Part shown: positions 47,501 through 58,719 of the stretch, piece by piece
Position numbering within the stretch: position 1 is the stretch's first letter
Layout: every line of letters begins with the position of its first letter
Assembly: GCA_964019055.1 (NCBI GenBank)
Contig: OZ025206.1
Coordinates: forward strand, 21,603,078 to 21,667,077
Reading direction: 5' to 3'
Origin: Anthopleura xanthogrammica
Lineage: Eukaryota; Cnidaria; Anthozoa; Actiniaria; Actiniidae
Length of the DNA: 64,000 bases
Notes under the pieces: generated by a model
Databases searched by the model: none
Told to the model about the DNA's origin: nothing
What the model saw: only the letters and a program-made list of their open reading frames with translations
Program-made: the position numbers and the translations under genes

Positions 47501-50500
47501 GAGCGTGGCGTTTCATGTTCAAATTTCGTGCCGAACGATTTGGTTCGCCACCACTCCTCTACTCTACTTAGTATGGTCTCTTCAGGATTAAACACGCGGT
47601 GCACATGTAATACGTGGTACGAGGCAGGGTTAATGAGAGACTTGAATGAGCCGGTTATTGTCCACCCGAAAGCAGTTGACACTGCAACAAGTTGTCCAGC
47701 GCTACCTCGTCGTACGTCACGCTGAATTATGGCGTCAAGAACGTTAGCACCTAACAAGATCGTAACATCTTTAGAGTCTACTTCTGGGATGTCAAGTCCT
47801 GACAGGTGTGGGAAATCTCGCATCATGCTCCGTGTCACCTTCTGTGGAGGTAAATTCAGCTGCTGCACTGTCCACGCTTCGTCCACTAGGATTTCACATT
47901 CCTTGTTTAGGGCGCCGACAGAGAACGATGCCTTTCGCGTTGGCATCGCATCATCTCGGGGGTTGACCGTTCCAAGATGAAGCACGCTATTCTCACCCTG
48001 TAGTCCTATCGCGTTTGCGAAACTCTCTAGGGCAAGGGACGCCTGACTTCCGGAGTCCAATAGCGCGTAGGTATTCATCGTGGCTCCTTCTGGGGTCTTC
48101 ACAGTTATGGGTACTATCTGTAGTAGCACTGTTGCGTTGGAGAAGTCCACCGTTGATGTTCCAACGAAGACCGGAGCTGCGCCATGTATGAGGGGGTTGT
48201 GACGTTTGTTACAATCCCCAACATCACAATAATTCTTTCTTTCACAGTTCCTAGCAAAATGCTCTGTCGAGTCCAGACAGAGGAATCATAACGATTTCTC
48301 CTTAGCGAGCTGGGCACGTTTTTCTACGTCCATAGCTCTGAACTGCTCGCAGGTTTCGCTCGAGTGTACCTGTTCACAAACGACGCAGCTCTTCTGTGGT
48401 TTCTCACTTTCAACTTTGCTAACAACCATAGCTAGCGTTGAGACTTTAGTTGGTTCGGCGTTGGGAGCGCTCTTGCGCGTGGGAAAGCTGACGTTCAGTT
48501 TTCTGTTATCATTCCTCAAAGGCAGGCTTGCGGCACCGATGTTCGTTGGCCAAGCGCTCACCGCCGCTTGCGCACGTAATCGGGAGCGTAACCATTCATC
48601 AAGGTCCAGTAACGTAGGAGGCGACATGTTCATCTCGATCCTTTTCTCGCCCCATCGATTCTTGAGAGAGGTAGGTAGTTTCTGCACAACACGTCGCACT
48701 ACGTCTGTTGCTGCCAGATCATGAATGTATTCTAAACCTTTGAGGGTTGTCACGGCAACGTGCAGCGTGTTGTAAAATGAGCGAAATTGCGTCAAATCGT
48801 CCTCTGTTATCTTTTGATGATCAAAGACTGTCTTAAGGTAAGCTCCAGCTACGAACTCTTCATTTCCGAACTGCTCTTCGAGTTCTGTAAGTGCAGCTTT
48901 GTACAGGTGCCCGTGGTTTAGCATCCCCCCGACTGCTTTCTTGGCATCTCCAACTAGAGCTCTCTGGAGGTGGGTCATGCGCTGTGTGTCCGTAAGTGCC
49001 TGGTCGTGTGCCAAACAATTGAACAACGACATGAAGTGTGGCCACTCTAACGGATCACCTGAGAATTTCGGTAGTTCCAAATGCGGTATGGACTTCTCGA
49101 ATGCCCGATTGCATAAATGGGTTGCTGGTCGTAGATCACTCGGGGCGTCGTAAAGTCTTCGGATCCAGGACACATCTAAGCGCTCTCCGGTTTCTTGCTC
49201 CTCACGATGAGATTTTATGGTCGATGGAGGGATGTCCTGATCTCGTGTTGACATTTTTACTGAGCGTAGCATTAACATCTGGGGGATGGGAGTCATTGGC
49301 GTTGAGACTACATGTGTCTTCAATCGTATCGATTGTGTCGCTACACCAGGAATTTTGCTTTTATCCTCACATTTATCGTCGGTGTCTTCAAAGTGGCGCA
49401 GACGGTTTTCTAGATTTTCCGGTTCTTCTTTTTCTTGCTGGGCTTGTAGACGTAGTTGTTCTGCCTTGTATTCTAGTTTGCGAATGCGGCGTTGTGGAGT
49501 TCTTCTTCTGCGATCTTTCTCTCCTCCTCGGCTCGTCGTAGGGCTTCACGTTTGGCCTGTTCAACTTCTAGCTCGGCGACCCGTACTCTCCTTTCGGCTT
49601 CACTAATGCGCTCTTCACATACGAGTTCATTACCGAGGTGGAAAAATATGCATCTGAGCCTGCGTCGGACGGTGGTTCATTTTCTCGTTCACTTAATTGT
49701 AACTCGATCTTTTGGATACACTCATTTACTCGTAAAACTATACCCTATAAACTTGAGATCATTCTGCAATTGTTCACCTTCTAAAAGAGAACAGTAGTTT
49801 TCGCTAACCCTTTCAAGTTCTTGCAGGGCAATTTCCAACTTGTTAGGCAATTCTCTCAATTTGTTACGGCTCCCTCGGGAAGCCAATAAACTGTCGGCCA
49901 CGTTTAAATGCCTCGTCACTACTGCCTTTCTTCTAGCACATTTGCTTTTCGCTTTATCTTTTTCGGCATCTAAACTTTCGGGCGCCGATTTAGATGTCGC
50001 GACAGATTTATCACCTTGATTGACAACTTGTCCTACATCAGCTTCATTAACATACCTCACGGGTATTTCTTGCTCAGCCATATTGTTTCACAGATAAACT
50101 GAGTTAAATTGCTCCAAACGAAGGGAATTTCGAACGAGACCTCGCTCTCTGCTACCAAAATGTTCGTGTACAAAACATGGCATCGATTTCGATCGTCTAT
50201 CATTTATTTATTCCAAGAACATTCACGAAGCCGCGACTTACAAACTATGACTGGCAAACAAAAGACTTGCGGAACGACTTGCACACAACGACTTGCGGTT
50301 TTTGACTTACGCTCTACAATAAGAAAAGCCGCGATTACAGGCAGTTAAACCATATACATACTCCAAGAGAGACAAATCAAGATATATCATCTTTACAAGG
50401 CTAAAAACACAACTAAAGTTACCATGATCACTTACCAAGCCGCCGTCCACAACGATACCACGAATAATACAACCCGACCGGGACGACGGCCAGGCTCGTG

Positions 50501-51968
50501 ACCATGGCACCTGTCAATCAGCGAGTTTCGGCGCGAACATTATTACTTTTTATTGTATATCTTATGATATATATATATACATATATAGGAAGTATGTGAT
50601 TCGATTTCCATAGTACAGTGCTCGATACAGATACACAAAAGTAGAGCGGAATACAAATATTAAGATAAGAAAAACAAAGAGACTACACTTTCATCCCGAC
50701 AAGCCTGTTTCGTGATTGATTCACTCTTCAGGGGATTTTAACATTAAAATCCCCGGAAGAGTCCCCTGTTTTTCTTATCTCAATATTTTTATACACACAC
50801 ACATATATATATATATATTATTATTGTTATTATTATTATTATCATCATTATTATAATTTTATTATATTATTTGCTATTATTGTCTTCTTTATTATTGTTA
50901 TTATAATTATTGTTAAATAAAGTCATTTCATTATTAAAAATTATTATTATTTTTATCATTATTATTATCATCACTATTATTATTATTATTATTATTAATA
51001 TAATTATTAATATTAATGTTATTATTATTTATTTTTATTTTTATAATAACCACTATTTATTGAATCCATATCTACATGTGGATCATGTAGTGAGTAATGA
51101 TTTATGATTCATATAGCGCTCTTTCTGAGTAACAATATTATCAAAGGCCTTATATCATGAGTAGTGGTTAGCATGAAGGGTAGAAACTGAAGGTGGTCGT
51201 TGCCAGGATTTCTTTTAGTCCTCAGTGGTCTCCGAAAATTTAATGACGCAGACCTCCCGTCGGCGAACCAATACCTTGCGAGACCCATTAAACACAGAAG
51301 CTCAATTCCATTAGTAAGCAGCTTTCCCCCTATCAATAATGTTGAATGAACGAACGCTCTTGAGCCACCAAGCGGTAGCCGGCGCAAAACTATTAAATAC
51401 GAAAAGGCGAGCTGGGCTATAATATCTGGCAATGAATTCCAAGTCCAAATTTGACAAATATTTCCATGACGTTAAGAATCAAGCATGAGGGTGTCATTAT
51501 TCTATTCGCCTATTGTAGTCCCTTCGTGATTATTTCATTCTGGGTCATAAGATGAGTTCAAACTTGAGCATTGTTATTGTTTTATAACTTCCTCCAGATT
51601 ATGGTTGCCAAAACTATGCTGTTTTGGACCAATGGAACCGAAACCAATCCAGAAACAGGGGAATCGCACTGTTGTGCGACAAGACGGGTTTTGCCACCCG
51701 CTGGTATCGATTCATGGGTCTTGCTGGAAACAAAATGCCAACCCGTGCTCCACCTAAGAATCGCTGTGGTACCCATGCTCCTGGTTGGATGGTGGGCAAT
51801 TATCCTACACGTAGATACCAGGTTGTCCGTCGCAAAGTTTGTTATCACTGGGGAAGAAACAAGTGCACATGGAGCAACTACATCAACGTCAAGAACTGCG
51901 GTACATACTATTTGTTCTACCTTCGCCCTACTCCAGTCTGTAGTCTCCGTTACTGTGGAAGCGAATAA
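35597..51968 (+). CDS. P3: secreted 4-Cys/D8C protein lacking the ShKT-like exon
   Basis: Coding exons are 35597-35717, 40784-40828, 41215-41337 and 51598-51968, which would give about 219 residues. The signal peptide and acidic linker match P2. Exon 3 keeps the cleavage site (LTKR) and the pattern C-x8-C-x8-C-x3-C. The last exon is a complete eight-cysteine D8C with WYRFMGLAG and RCGTHAPGW. The ShKT-like exon is reduced to a 16-base remnant before GTGAGT at about 51089 and has no acceptor, so it should be skipped. Exon 3 to D8C still joins in frame. Intron 1 (5.1 kb) and intron 3 (10.3 kb) are filled with mobile elements. AATAAA is at 52556. Expression is uncertain because the gene is stretched to 16 kb. 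Confidence 0.65.
36611..36750. mobile_element. 140-base hairpin MITE
   Basis: The ends CAATAGACCCCTTGCA and TGCAAGGGGTCTATTG are perfect inverted repeats. The inner arms (CGTCGGAATGCAGCTCAATT and AATTGAGCCGCATTCCGACG) also pair, leaving a small loop. Diverged pieces of the same family lie at 22850-23045. Confidence 0.9.
36815..36985. repeat. Palindromic segment around AATCGCACGACC
   Basis: The left arm (AATCGCACGACCTCGAGTAC, then AATGTTTTGAAAGTTCTT) is mirrored by the right arm (AAGAACTTTCAAAACATT, then GTACGAGAAGGTCGTGCGAT). The arms are close to 75 bases with a short centre. It is probably a hairpin MITE. Confidence 0.85.
38886..40317. mobile_element. 1.4 kb element with GTAACGATCCTGTTAAGAAC ends
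   Basis: Terminal inverted repeats of about 28 bases are at 38888-38916 and 40288-40316 (GTAACGATCCTGTTAAGAAC and its complement). Inside, a minus-strand frame at about 39620-39780 reads [20 protein letters not shown] and ends [10 protein letters not shown]. It looks protein-like, but I do not recognise it. No transposase motif is seen, so the element is probably non-autonomous. Confidence 0.7.
40832..41112. repeat. (ATTCC)n array in P3 intron 2, split by a small insertion
   Basis: About 27 pure ATTCC units start three bases after the GTACGC donor of exon 2. They are interrupted at about 40973-41068 by a short sequence with inverted GATTTAGC and GCTAAATC ends, and seven more units follow. 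The array is the simplified relative of the P2 GTTCCATTCC array. P4 has only a GCATT-type remnant at the same place. Confidence 0.95.
42786..43592. mobile_element. 0.8 kb element nested in one arm of the palindrome
   Basis: The ends CAATCTCGTACCCAGAGCCC and GGGCTCTGGGTACGAGATTG are inverted repeats of about 70 bases. CTAACAGTC is duplicated on both sides. The other arm of the palindrome lacks this element. An 8-9 base target duplication fits hAT, P or Mutator-type elements, and I cannot choose among them. It carries a helicase fragment. Confidence 0.85.
43226..43459 (-). pseudogene. RecQ-like helicase N-terminal fragment
   Basis: This 77-residue minus-strand frame has the order expected at the start of a RecQ helicase. 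A motif 0-like stretch ([17 protein letters not shown]) is followed by a Walker A box, [16 protein letters not shown]. The frame ends soon after, so motifs Ia to VI are missing. It lies inside the 0.8 kb nested element, which suggests capture of a host or transposon gene piece. The overlapping plus-strand frame with CRSC is its shadow. Confidence 0.7.
45307..45685 (-). repeat. 3' LTR of the BEL/Pao element
   Basis: This is the 379-base direct repeat of 50161-50539. I count only about three base differences between the two (for example AGCGCGTTT against AGCGAGTTT), which implies recent insertion. Confidence 0.95.
45720..46044 (-). pseudogene. BEL/Pao RNase H end joined to the integrase C-terminal (DUF5641-like) tail
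   Basis: Minus-strand text reads [20 protein letters not shown], as at the end of BEL RNase H. It then jumps to [15 protein letters not shown] and [20 protein letters not shown], as in the DUF5641 tail. The zinc-binding and catalytic integrase regions that normally lie between them are absent. A TGA replaces the expected Trp codon after NTPRG, and a frameshift precedes [11 protein letters not shown] near the end. It cannot make a working integrase. Confidence 0.82.
46045..48285 (-). pseudogene. BEL/Pao pol: protease, reverse transcriptase, RNase H
   Basis: The frame is open from just after the gag stop (48286) down to 46045. A degenerate zinc-knuckle region ([16 protein letters not shown]) leads into a retroviral-type aspartic protease with LLDSGSQ. 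The reverse transcriptase has [46 protein letters not shown] and the catalytic FYMDDLLKS box. RNase H is marked by [17 protein letters not shown]. The frame ends with a stop inside RNase H. Catalytic aspartates of the RT are present, so RT could be active if expressed, but the polyprotein is truncated. Confidence 0.93.
48286..49323 (-). pseudogene. BEL/Pao gag (DUF1759-like), main part
   Basis: This 345-residue frame contains [35 protein letters not shown] and [19 protein letters not shown]. This is the capsid-like DUF1759 pattern of BEL/Pao gag proteins. It is followed by a cysteine segment ([14 protein letters not shown]). It ends in TGA at 48286, and the very next codon continues in the same frame into the zinc knuckle and protease. 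Upstream (49324-49720) the frame shifts inside a Glu/Arg-rich coiled-coil segment. Confidence 0.9.
49722..50081 (-). pseudogene. BEL/Pao gag N-terminal part
   Basis: This 119-residue frame starts at ATG 50081 about 80 bases inside the 5' LTR, as expected for gag. It begins [20 protein letters not shown] and continues with a basic stretch and a helical region ([20 protein letters not shown]). Frame loss after 49722 cuts it from the main gag frame. Confidence 0.8.
50161..50539 (-). repeat. 5' LTR of the BEL/Pao element
   Basis: This 379-base LTR contains the element's promoter when read on the minus strand. The short plus-strand open frames across both LTRs are not genes. Confidence 0.95.
50815..51050. 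repeat. (ATT)n-rich microsatellite in P3 intron 3
   Basis: Imperfect ATT, ATC and ATA triplets match the 29757-30020 run in P2. Its right edge, ending TTGAATCCATATCT, is joined directly to the remnant of the lost ShKT-like exon. Confidence 0.9.
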
Positions 51969-52621
51969 ACAAACAGTAAGTGCGATAGAAAATATTCATG
52001 TGTTTTTTCTCGCAGCGTGTCCCAGTTTTTTCATAAACCAAATCAACCTGGGGGTAATGTTTTCCCATTCCAGATCACGTGTCATTCCCCTGAGAAGGTC
52101 AATTTGATTTTTTACTTGTTTATGACCGGTTGCCATGGTTTTTGGTTTTCTTAATAGAAGAGTTTGAGGAACATTATTTGCACTATGTTTATTCACAATT
52201 TTACAACACTTACAAATTATCACTCAATCAAAAAATGTTTCTTTCTTCGCAGAGACTCGTTTTTGAAAACTGGACAAGGAATCAACACATGGACATTTTA
52301 GTGAATAATTTTAAGATAATAAGCAAAGCAACCCAACTCTTTCCTCCCCTAGCGACTATAAGATAATTTCCCACTCCGTGGTTTCCGTGTGACTTCATAG
52401 CCGCCATATTGGATGAATTTAACAGAAGACTTATTTTTTAATTTCTATTGTTATGTTATCCAACCTTGCGTCCATGTTTTGTCACCTCGTTCTCCTGAAT
52501 AATGATTCAAACCAAATGTAATTAAGTTCAATTGAAAAGTTTGTTATTTCCCTTGAATAAAGATAATTTTGATTTTTGAGATTTTTAAGATGACTAGTCT
52601 TCTTGGTTATATACTAAGCAC

Positions 52622-53002
52622 CACAGGGAACCCGGCTCCAGTATGTAGGCTTTTTAAATATGTATTTCTTTAATTTCGTAACGGGTTCCCTGTTTCTCGT
52701 ACAAATGTCGCGGGTTTCCTGTGGTGTAAGATGAGACCTCAATGGCCGTAATTCTTCTGTAGGATAGGTCTCAGCGGCCATAATCATTCTGTAGCCGGAT
52801 AGCGGATTAACATTCAAAAATAGTGTAACGCACTCGTTTAGTAACAGTGAAATACTTGAAATACTTGGTCTCATTTTACACCACAGGAAACCCGCGACAT
52901 TTGTACGATATTTTTCATTGAGCTAAAGACACAGGGAACCCGTTAATAAATTAAAGAAATACATATTTAAAAAGCCTACGTACTTGAGCCGGGTTCCCTG
53001 TG
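52622..53002. mobile_element. MITE with CACAGGGAACCCGG ends, unit B copy
   Basis: This is the partner of 31840-32295 at the same place relative to the 3' end of the gene. It has lost part of its centre but keeps both terminal repeats. Confidence 0.85.
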
Positions 53003-54807
53003 CAAGCACTTGACATTTGACAAACACTAACTAACAGAGCTGTTAAGTTGTGACGTATTTCCGGGTGGCATTCATAGCAAGTTGATTTGACCTGATTTGG
53101 CATTCTATTTATAGCGGCCACTAGAACGTGCAGCGTGCAATGTTCTACGATGGCTTGTAGTATTCTTATGTGACTAGTTTCACGGCATAAATACTAACTG
53201 CATCAACATTGTTATCGCAGCATTTTTTCAATTGATTTTTGAATATCGAATTCATTTGAAAAACTAGATAAGCCACAGTATACTAATACTGTTAAAACAA
53301 ATAGAGCCAGAAAAATTTAGAAAAACCTTTTAAAACTCAGTAGCAGAACAAATTAGCTGACCATGATGTTCATAGCGACACTTCTTGATCCAGACGTTAT
53401 CGCATAAACAATTCATATGATAGCTGTTTTGACGATCCGTCATGATAGATCAGTTGCTTTTATTTTACAAGCATTAAAATATGAAACATCAAATATAGGA
53501 ATGAATATAAAACGACTTTTGAAAGCCGGAAGGATAGCTCTTGTTCAAAGCCGTTTGAGAAGAGTCTAAGAAGGTTTAACAGCTCATGCATGGCCACTCA
53601 GTGTCAATGAACAAAGTAATAGATTTTTCCAGTCATATTATTGTTATTCCTATTTTGTTATTTGTTATTCATTCATTTACTTTTATGTGGAAATTACACA
53701 AAAGATACTAAAATGTAGTAGTGAAATTATAATTAGTTATTATTGATATGTAATAAATTTTGGAAACTTCAAGCTGATTTATAAGGTCCAGATTGTTTAA
53801 GTCCTATGTCGCGTCCCTTTAAAAAAAATCTTGGTTTTTCACCAGAGCATGGCCGAGTGGCGTCTTTTTATCACAATGGTTTTTTCAATGGTCATTTTTT
53901 TATTTTTTTTATTTCCTAATAATTGCTATCCCAGTTTTCTCGAAAACACTTCTAAACTCGATTGCGGAACGAAGTAGCTGATCATGATGTTATCAGCGAC
54001 ACTTCATGTTCCAGACGCTATTTCATAAGTAAAGCTGTTTTGATAACCATAATTTCTGACTGAGCTAATTTTATTATTTACTCATTAAAACATAAAAAAG
54101 TGTATATTTAAAAGAAAAAAATACTATATATTTTTTAGCTAGTAGTTTCCTTAGAGCATTACTTTTTTATGTAAACAAGGACGAATACGAAATGGGGGTG
54201 CCAATATTTGTAAAACGTCTGCTAAATAATTATGGTTCTAAATCAAAACTCAGAACATTCTTATTTTCTTTCTCTTGAATTTTAGCATTTTTTTTTTTGT
54301 AGATAAAGGAAACATTTTATTGAATTTTTGCTTTTGATAATATCTTAATCAGAGCCTATCAATTATTTTTCCCAAGTCCGCCAGCAAAACTCTTAACTTC
54401 ACTTTAGCTGAACGCATCAAAAATAATGGATAATAGAGCGGTCTTCTTTGATGTCATAATGTTCGGCTCATGACAAGATCGACGTTTGAACTGGGTCTTA
54501 GAAATATCTATATTCCTTTTCATTAGATAAACCAGAATAACTTTACTTGATTTTAAACTTCTTATAATCCTGCCCTTCTCTCGTTCGAGAGGCAATTCTA
54601 AGAATTCATCCAATAATTCAAGTTATAAAACTCATTATTTTCCAGCGTCTTAGTTTCAAGTGTTTTTTCCCTTCGGACAAAATGGGATCAAGCAACTGTG
54701 ACTAGACTTTATTAAAGGTTTTAAAAATAATTAAATATGTGAAATCATGAAGAAAGAAGGTTCCACCTCCTCAGTGACGTGTCATGTTAGTGTTCCTGTT
54801 TTGATGG

Positions 54808-54890
54808 TATAAAGAGGGGTGACTTTAAGCAGCTTCATCATTGGGTTCTGACTCCTGCTGAAGACGAAACCAAAACCTAGTGCTGAAACC
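54808..54890 (+). promoter_or_regulatory. Core promoter of P4
   Basis: TATAAAGAGGGG lies 83 bases before the ATG, with the same GTGACTTTAAGCAGCTTCATC block and leader as P2. Confidence 0.8.
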
Positions 54891-57800
54891 ATGAAGATCT
54901 ATCTGATCGCAGCCTTGTTCCTGGGTGCTCTTGTGGTGGCTCATTCCTTGGAGGAAGACGAAAAGGTTGAGCTGCCTGAAGTACCTCAACAACCAGACAA
55001 ATCTGACGAGGGTGAGTTTTAACTTAAAAGTCGTGTCATTGAATCTTAGATTTAGAATATTCGTAGAGTCATCATTTGCAGTTTTTTTTTTACTATCATT
55101 GATCATGAGTTCTTTTTGACCAATGTAATCTAAAATCCCCTGGGTCGTCTGTTTGGTAGGACATACTCTTATTTACGATCCAGTCTGACTTGAACAATTG
55201 ATTTAAATCGGTTTTCAGTCCCAATTAATTTTCCTCGTCAAGGCTTCCATGAGCCTCACCGTTTAGCATTCCATTACATCTCTCACCAGGTCCAGTTCTA
55301 GAATTTTTCTTTGAAGTTTTCTTGTAAGTTTTTCTTACCGTGCTCTCATTCCCTAGACTCTGCTGGTCCACCAATGGCACTGAGGGGGACACCAAAGAAA
55401 CTTTCTTCCAAGTGAATAGTTATGTTGTTTACTAAGGCACCTTCTTGTAGAAACCTAATAACCGAACTATATATAAATCGAATCCAAATTACCCTCTAGA
55501 TATTTTTAAAGCATTATTTTAAGCAAAGATACTGACTTGGATAAATGCAGGAAAACCTTCAGCCATCCTTGACGAATTTGTTTGACAGCTTGTGTTATTA
55601 ATTTCTTTTCATCTGCTTTTAATGTTAGACATGGCTGATCCACCAGACGGCACCGAGGGAGACATGGAAGCCGGTACGTACTTTCATTCATTAGTAACGC
55701 GTGACAGAGTTATTCATAATTTCTTTCTTTTTAAATTTTTTTCGTCTTAAGTTTAATTTATTTTACTTGATTCAAAATCCATTGCATTGCATTGCATCCC
55801 TTTTCTTTTCTTTTCTTTCGTCTTTTTTTCTACTTTTTTTTCGATTTTTCATTTCTTCCTTTTCCTTATTCATCTTTTCATTTCTTTTCTTTTTTCATTT
55901 TCTTTTTTCTTTAGTTTTACTAAAAGATTTGTCTCTCTCTAATGCTGCATCAATCAAATGCTCATTGCTATTGAATCTAATTCAAATATCTTTTTTCTTT
56001 CTAAACCAGATACAAGCGACGAAGAATTTACCAAGAGGCGACTCAGGAACATTCTTAGTTCCTACAGCTGTCGTCTGCTTCATAGACGAAGGTTATGTAG
56101 ATACTCCTTCATAAGAAACCTTTGCCTAGCTACTTGCACAGGTTGGTATATGATTCAAATTTATCATAGATGATTCAATATTACTGTGGTGTCTAGTTCT
56201 GAACGGTCATTACTTTTATCTAGCTTTGATTACTTACTTATAACTAAGACTAAGGTCGAGCTGTAAAACTTCACTTCGTACGCATTGAAAACAGTGGAAA
56301 ATAATGCGGTCTTCTATATTTCTTTTTCTATTTTTTTTTGTTTAAATTAAGGAGAGGTATTTAATAAAATTTAGGGTATTTATGATAGCTCTATATACGG
56401 TAATTGTCATCATTTTTATTGCATATTTTATGATATACATATTTAATGATTCAGCAGGGTCATCAGTTGCAAAACTGTTACATGCTACCCTCATTAAACA
56501 TCAACATCAACATCAACATCAACATCAACATCAACATCAACATCAACATCAACATCAACATCAACATCAACATCAACATCAACATCAACATCAACATCAA
56601 CATCAACATCAACATCAACATCAACATCAACATCAACATCAACATCAACATCAACATCAACATCAACATCAACATCAACATCAACATCAACATCAACATC
56701 AACATCAACATCAACATCAACATCAACATCAACATCAACATCAACATCAACATCAACATCAACATCAACATCAACATCAACATCAACATCAACATCAACA
56801 TCAACATCAACATCAACATCAACATCAACATCAACATCAACATCAACATCAACATCAACATCAACATCAACATCAACATCAACATCAACATCAACATCAA
56901 CATCAACATCAACATCAACATCAACATCAACATCAACATCAACATCAACATCAACATCAACATCAACATCAACATCAACATCAACATCAACATCAACATC
57001 AACATCAACATCAACATCAACATCAACATCAACATCAACATCAACATCAACATCAACATCAACATCAACATCAACATCAACATCAACATCAACATCAACA
57101 TCAACATCAACATCAACATCAACATCAACATCAACATCAACATCAACATCAACATCAACATCAACATCAACATCAACATCAACATCAACATCAACATCAA
57201 CATCAACATCAACATCAACATCAACATCAACATCAACATCAACATCAACATCAACATCAACATCAACATCAACATCAACATCAACATCAACATCAACATC
57301 AACATCAACATCAACATCAACATCAACATCAACATCAACATCAACATCAACATCAACATCAACATCAACATCAACATCAACATCAACATCAACATCAACA
57401 TCAACATCAACATCAACATCAACATCAACATCAACATCAACATCAACATCAACATCAACATCAACATCATTATTATTATTATTATCAATATATTAATATT
57501 ATTAGACGTTTGACCGTAGTCTAACTTGAGATGACTTGCTGTCCTCCAGCTCGATCCCCTCCTTTTCCTTTCTTCCACATTTTTGCTATTCCGTTCTTCA
57601 ATTGTTGCCCCTTAGATACCCCAGTTTCTCGATTGTGTTCCTAAAAATGACAGTTTAAAAAAAATTGTAATGTAATTGTATCATTTGTGTAATATTTTTT
57701 TTATAATAATCTCAGTGTGCAGGGATAAACTCTCCCCCGTCAGCTGCCATAGGATGAAGCATACCTTCCACCGGTGCAATACTCGCTTTGGCCGCTTCTT

Positions 57801-58719
57801 TTGTGCACATACATGTGGATGTAGTGAGTAATGATTTAATGATTTATGATTCATATAGCACTCCTTCTGAGTAACAATATTATCAAAGGCTTTATATCAT
57901 GAATGGTGGTTAGCATGAAGGGTAGACACTGAAGGTGGTCGTTGCCAGGGTTTCTTTTAGTCCTCAATGGTCTCCGAAAATTGAATGACGCAGACCTCCC
58001 GTCGGCGAACCAATACCTTGCTAGACCCATCAAACACAGAAGCCCAATCCCATTAGTAAGCAGGTTTCCCCCTATCAATAATGTTGAATGAATGGACAAC
58101 CGTGAGCCACCAAGCGGTCGTAGCCGGCTAAACAACATTATAACGGAAAGGCAAGCTGGGCCTATAATCTCTGGCAATAAATTTTAAGTCCAAATTTGTC
58201 AAATATTTCCATGAGGCTACAAATTAAGCATGGGGTCTCATTATTTTATTCGCCTATTGCAGTCCCTTTGTGATTATTTCATTTTGGGTCATAAGATGAG
58301 TTCAAAATTGAGCATTGTTATTGTTTATTGTTTCTGTAGTACTACTTCCTTCAGGTTGCCGAAACTATGCTGTTTTGAACCAACGGAACCGAAGACAATC
58401 CAGACCCAGGGGAAACGCACTGTTGTGCGACAAGAAAGGCTTTGCCACCCGCTGGTATCGATTCACGGGTCTTGCTGGAAACAGAATGCCAACCCGTGCT
58501 CCACCTAAGAATCGCTGTGGCACCCATGCTCCTGGTTGGATGGTGGGCAGTTATCCTCGACTTAGAGGCCAGGTTGTCCGTCGCAAAGTTTGTTATCACT
58601 GGGGAAAAAACAAGTGCACTTGGAGCAACTTCATCAAAGTCAAGAACTGCGGTGCATACTATTTGTTCTACCTTCGCCCTACTCCAGTCTGTAGTCTCCG
58701 TTACTGTGGAAACGCATAA
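54891..58719 (+). CDS. P4: secreted ShKT-like/D8C modular protein
   Basis: Coding exons are 54891-55011, 55629-55673, 56010-56141, 57716-57823 and 58355-58719, giving about 256 residues. The layout is that of P2: signal peptide, acidic linker, cleavage site (FTKRR), basic C-x8-C-x8-C-x3-C, ShKT-like exon and eight-cysteine D8C. The ShKT-like exon differs: two residues are missing before the first cysteine, and the last pair reads TCGC, so its final spacing is C-x3-C-x1-C. D8C keeps [21 protein letters not shown] and the closing RYCG. Introns are phase 1. A 3'UTR intron starts at GTAAGT 58727, and AATAAA is at 59295. Intron 3 contains the CATCAA array. It is probably secreted, and the function is inferred only from the family. 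Confidence 0.8.
56498..57468. repeat. Hexanucleotide microsatellite (CATCAA)n, about 1 kb
   Basis: About 160 perfect CATCAA units lie in P4 intron 3. The array is entered from ACCCTCATTAAACATCAAC and left by CATCATTATTATTATTATT, both resembling the LINE 3' end CCTCATTAAACATTATTATT seen at 27330 and 45280. Long open frames here (His-Gln, Asn-Ile or Met-Leu repeats) are artefacts. Confidence 0.98.

Larger units (their letters stand above)
45307..50539 (-). mobile_element. Defective BEL/Pao LTR retrotransposon
   Basis: Two 379-base LTRs (45307-45685 and 50161-50539) start TGTTCGTG and end GCGAACA. The insertion site is duplicated as TTATT at 45302-45306 and 50540-50544. Read on the minus strand, a primer-binding-type TGGTAGCAGAG follows the 5' LTR by about three bases. 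Gag, protease, reverse transcriptase and RNase H come next, and a purine tract (GGGGGGGAGGA) precedes the 3' LTR. The integrase core is missing and the reading frames are broken. The order protease-RT and the FYMDDLLKS box are typical of BEL/Pao. It lies in P3 intron 3, inside the LINE tail. Confidence 0.94.

Noticed and set aside
45644..49797. Numerous plus-strand frames across the retrotransposon
   Set aside because: They are shadows of the minus-strand gag-pol frames.
56382..57578. Open frames of 355-380 codons (His-Gln, Asn-Ile, Met-Leu repeats)
   Set aside because: They are artefacts of the CATCAA array in P4 intron 3.
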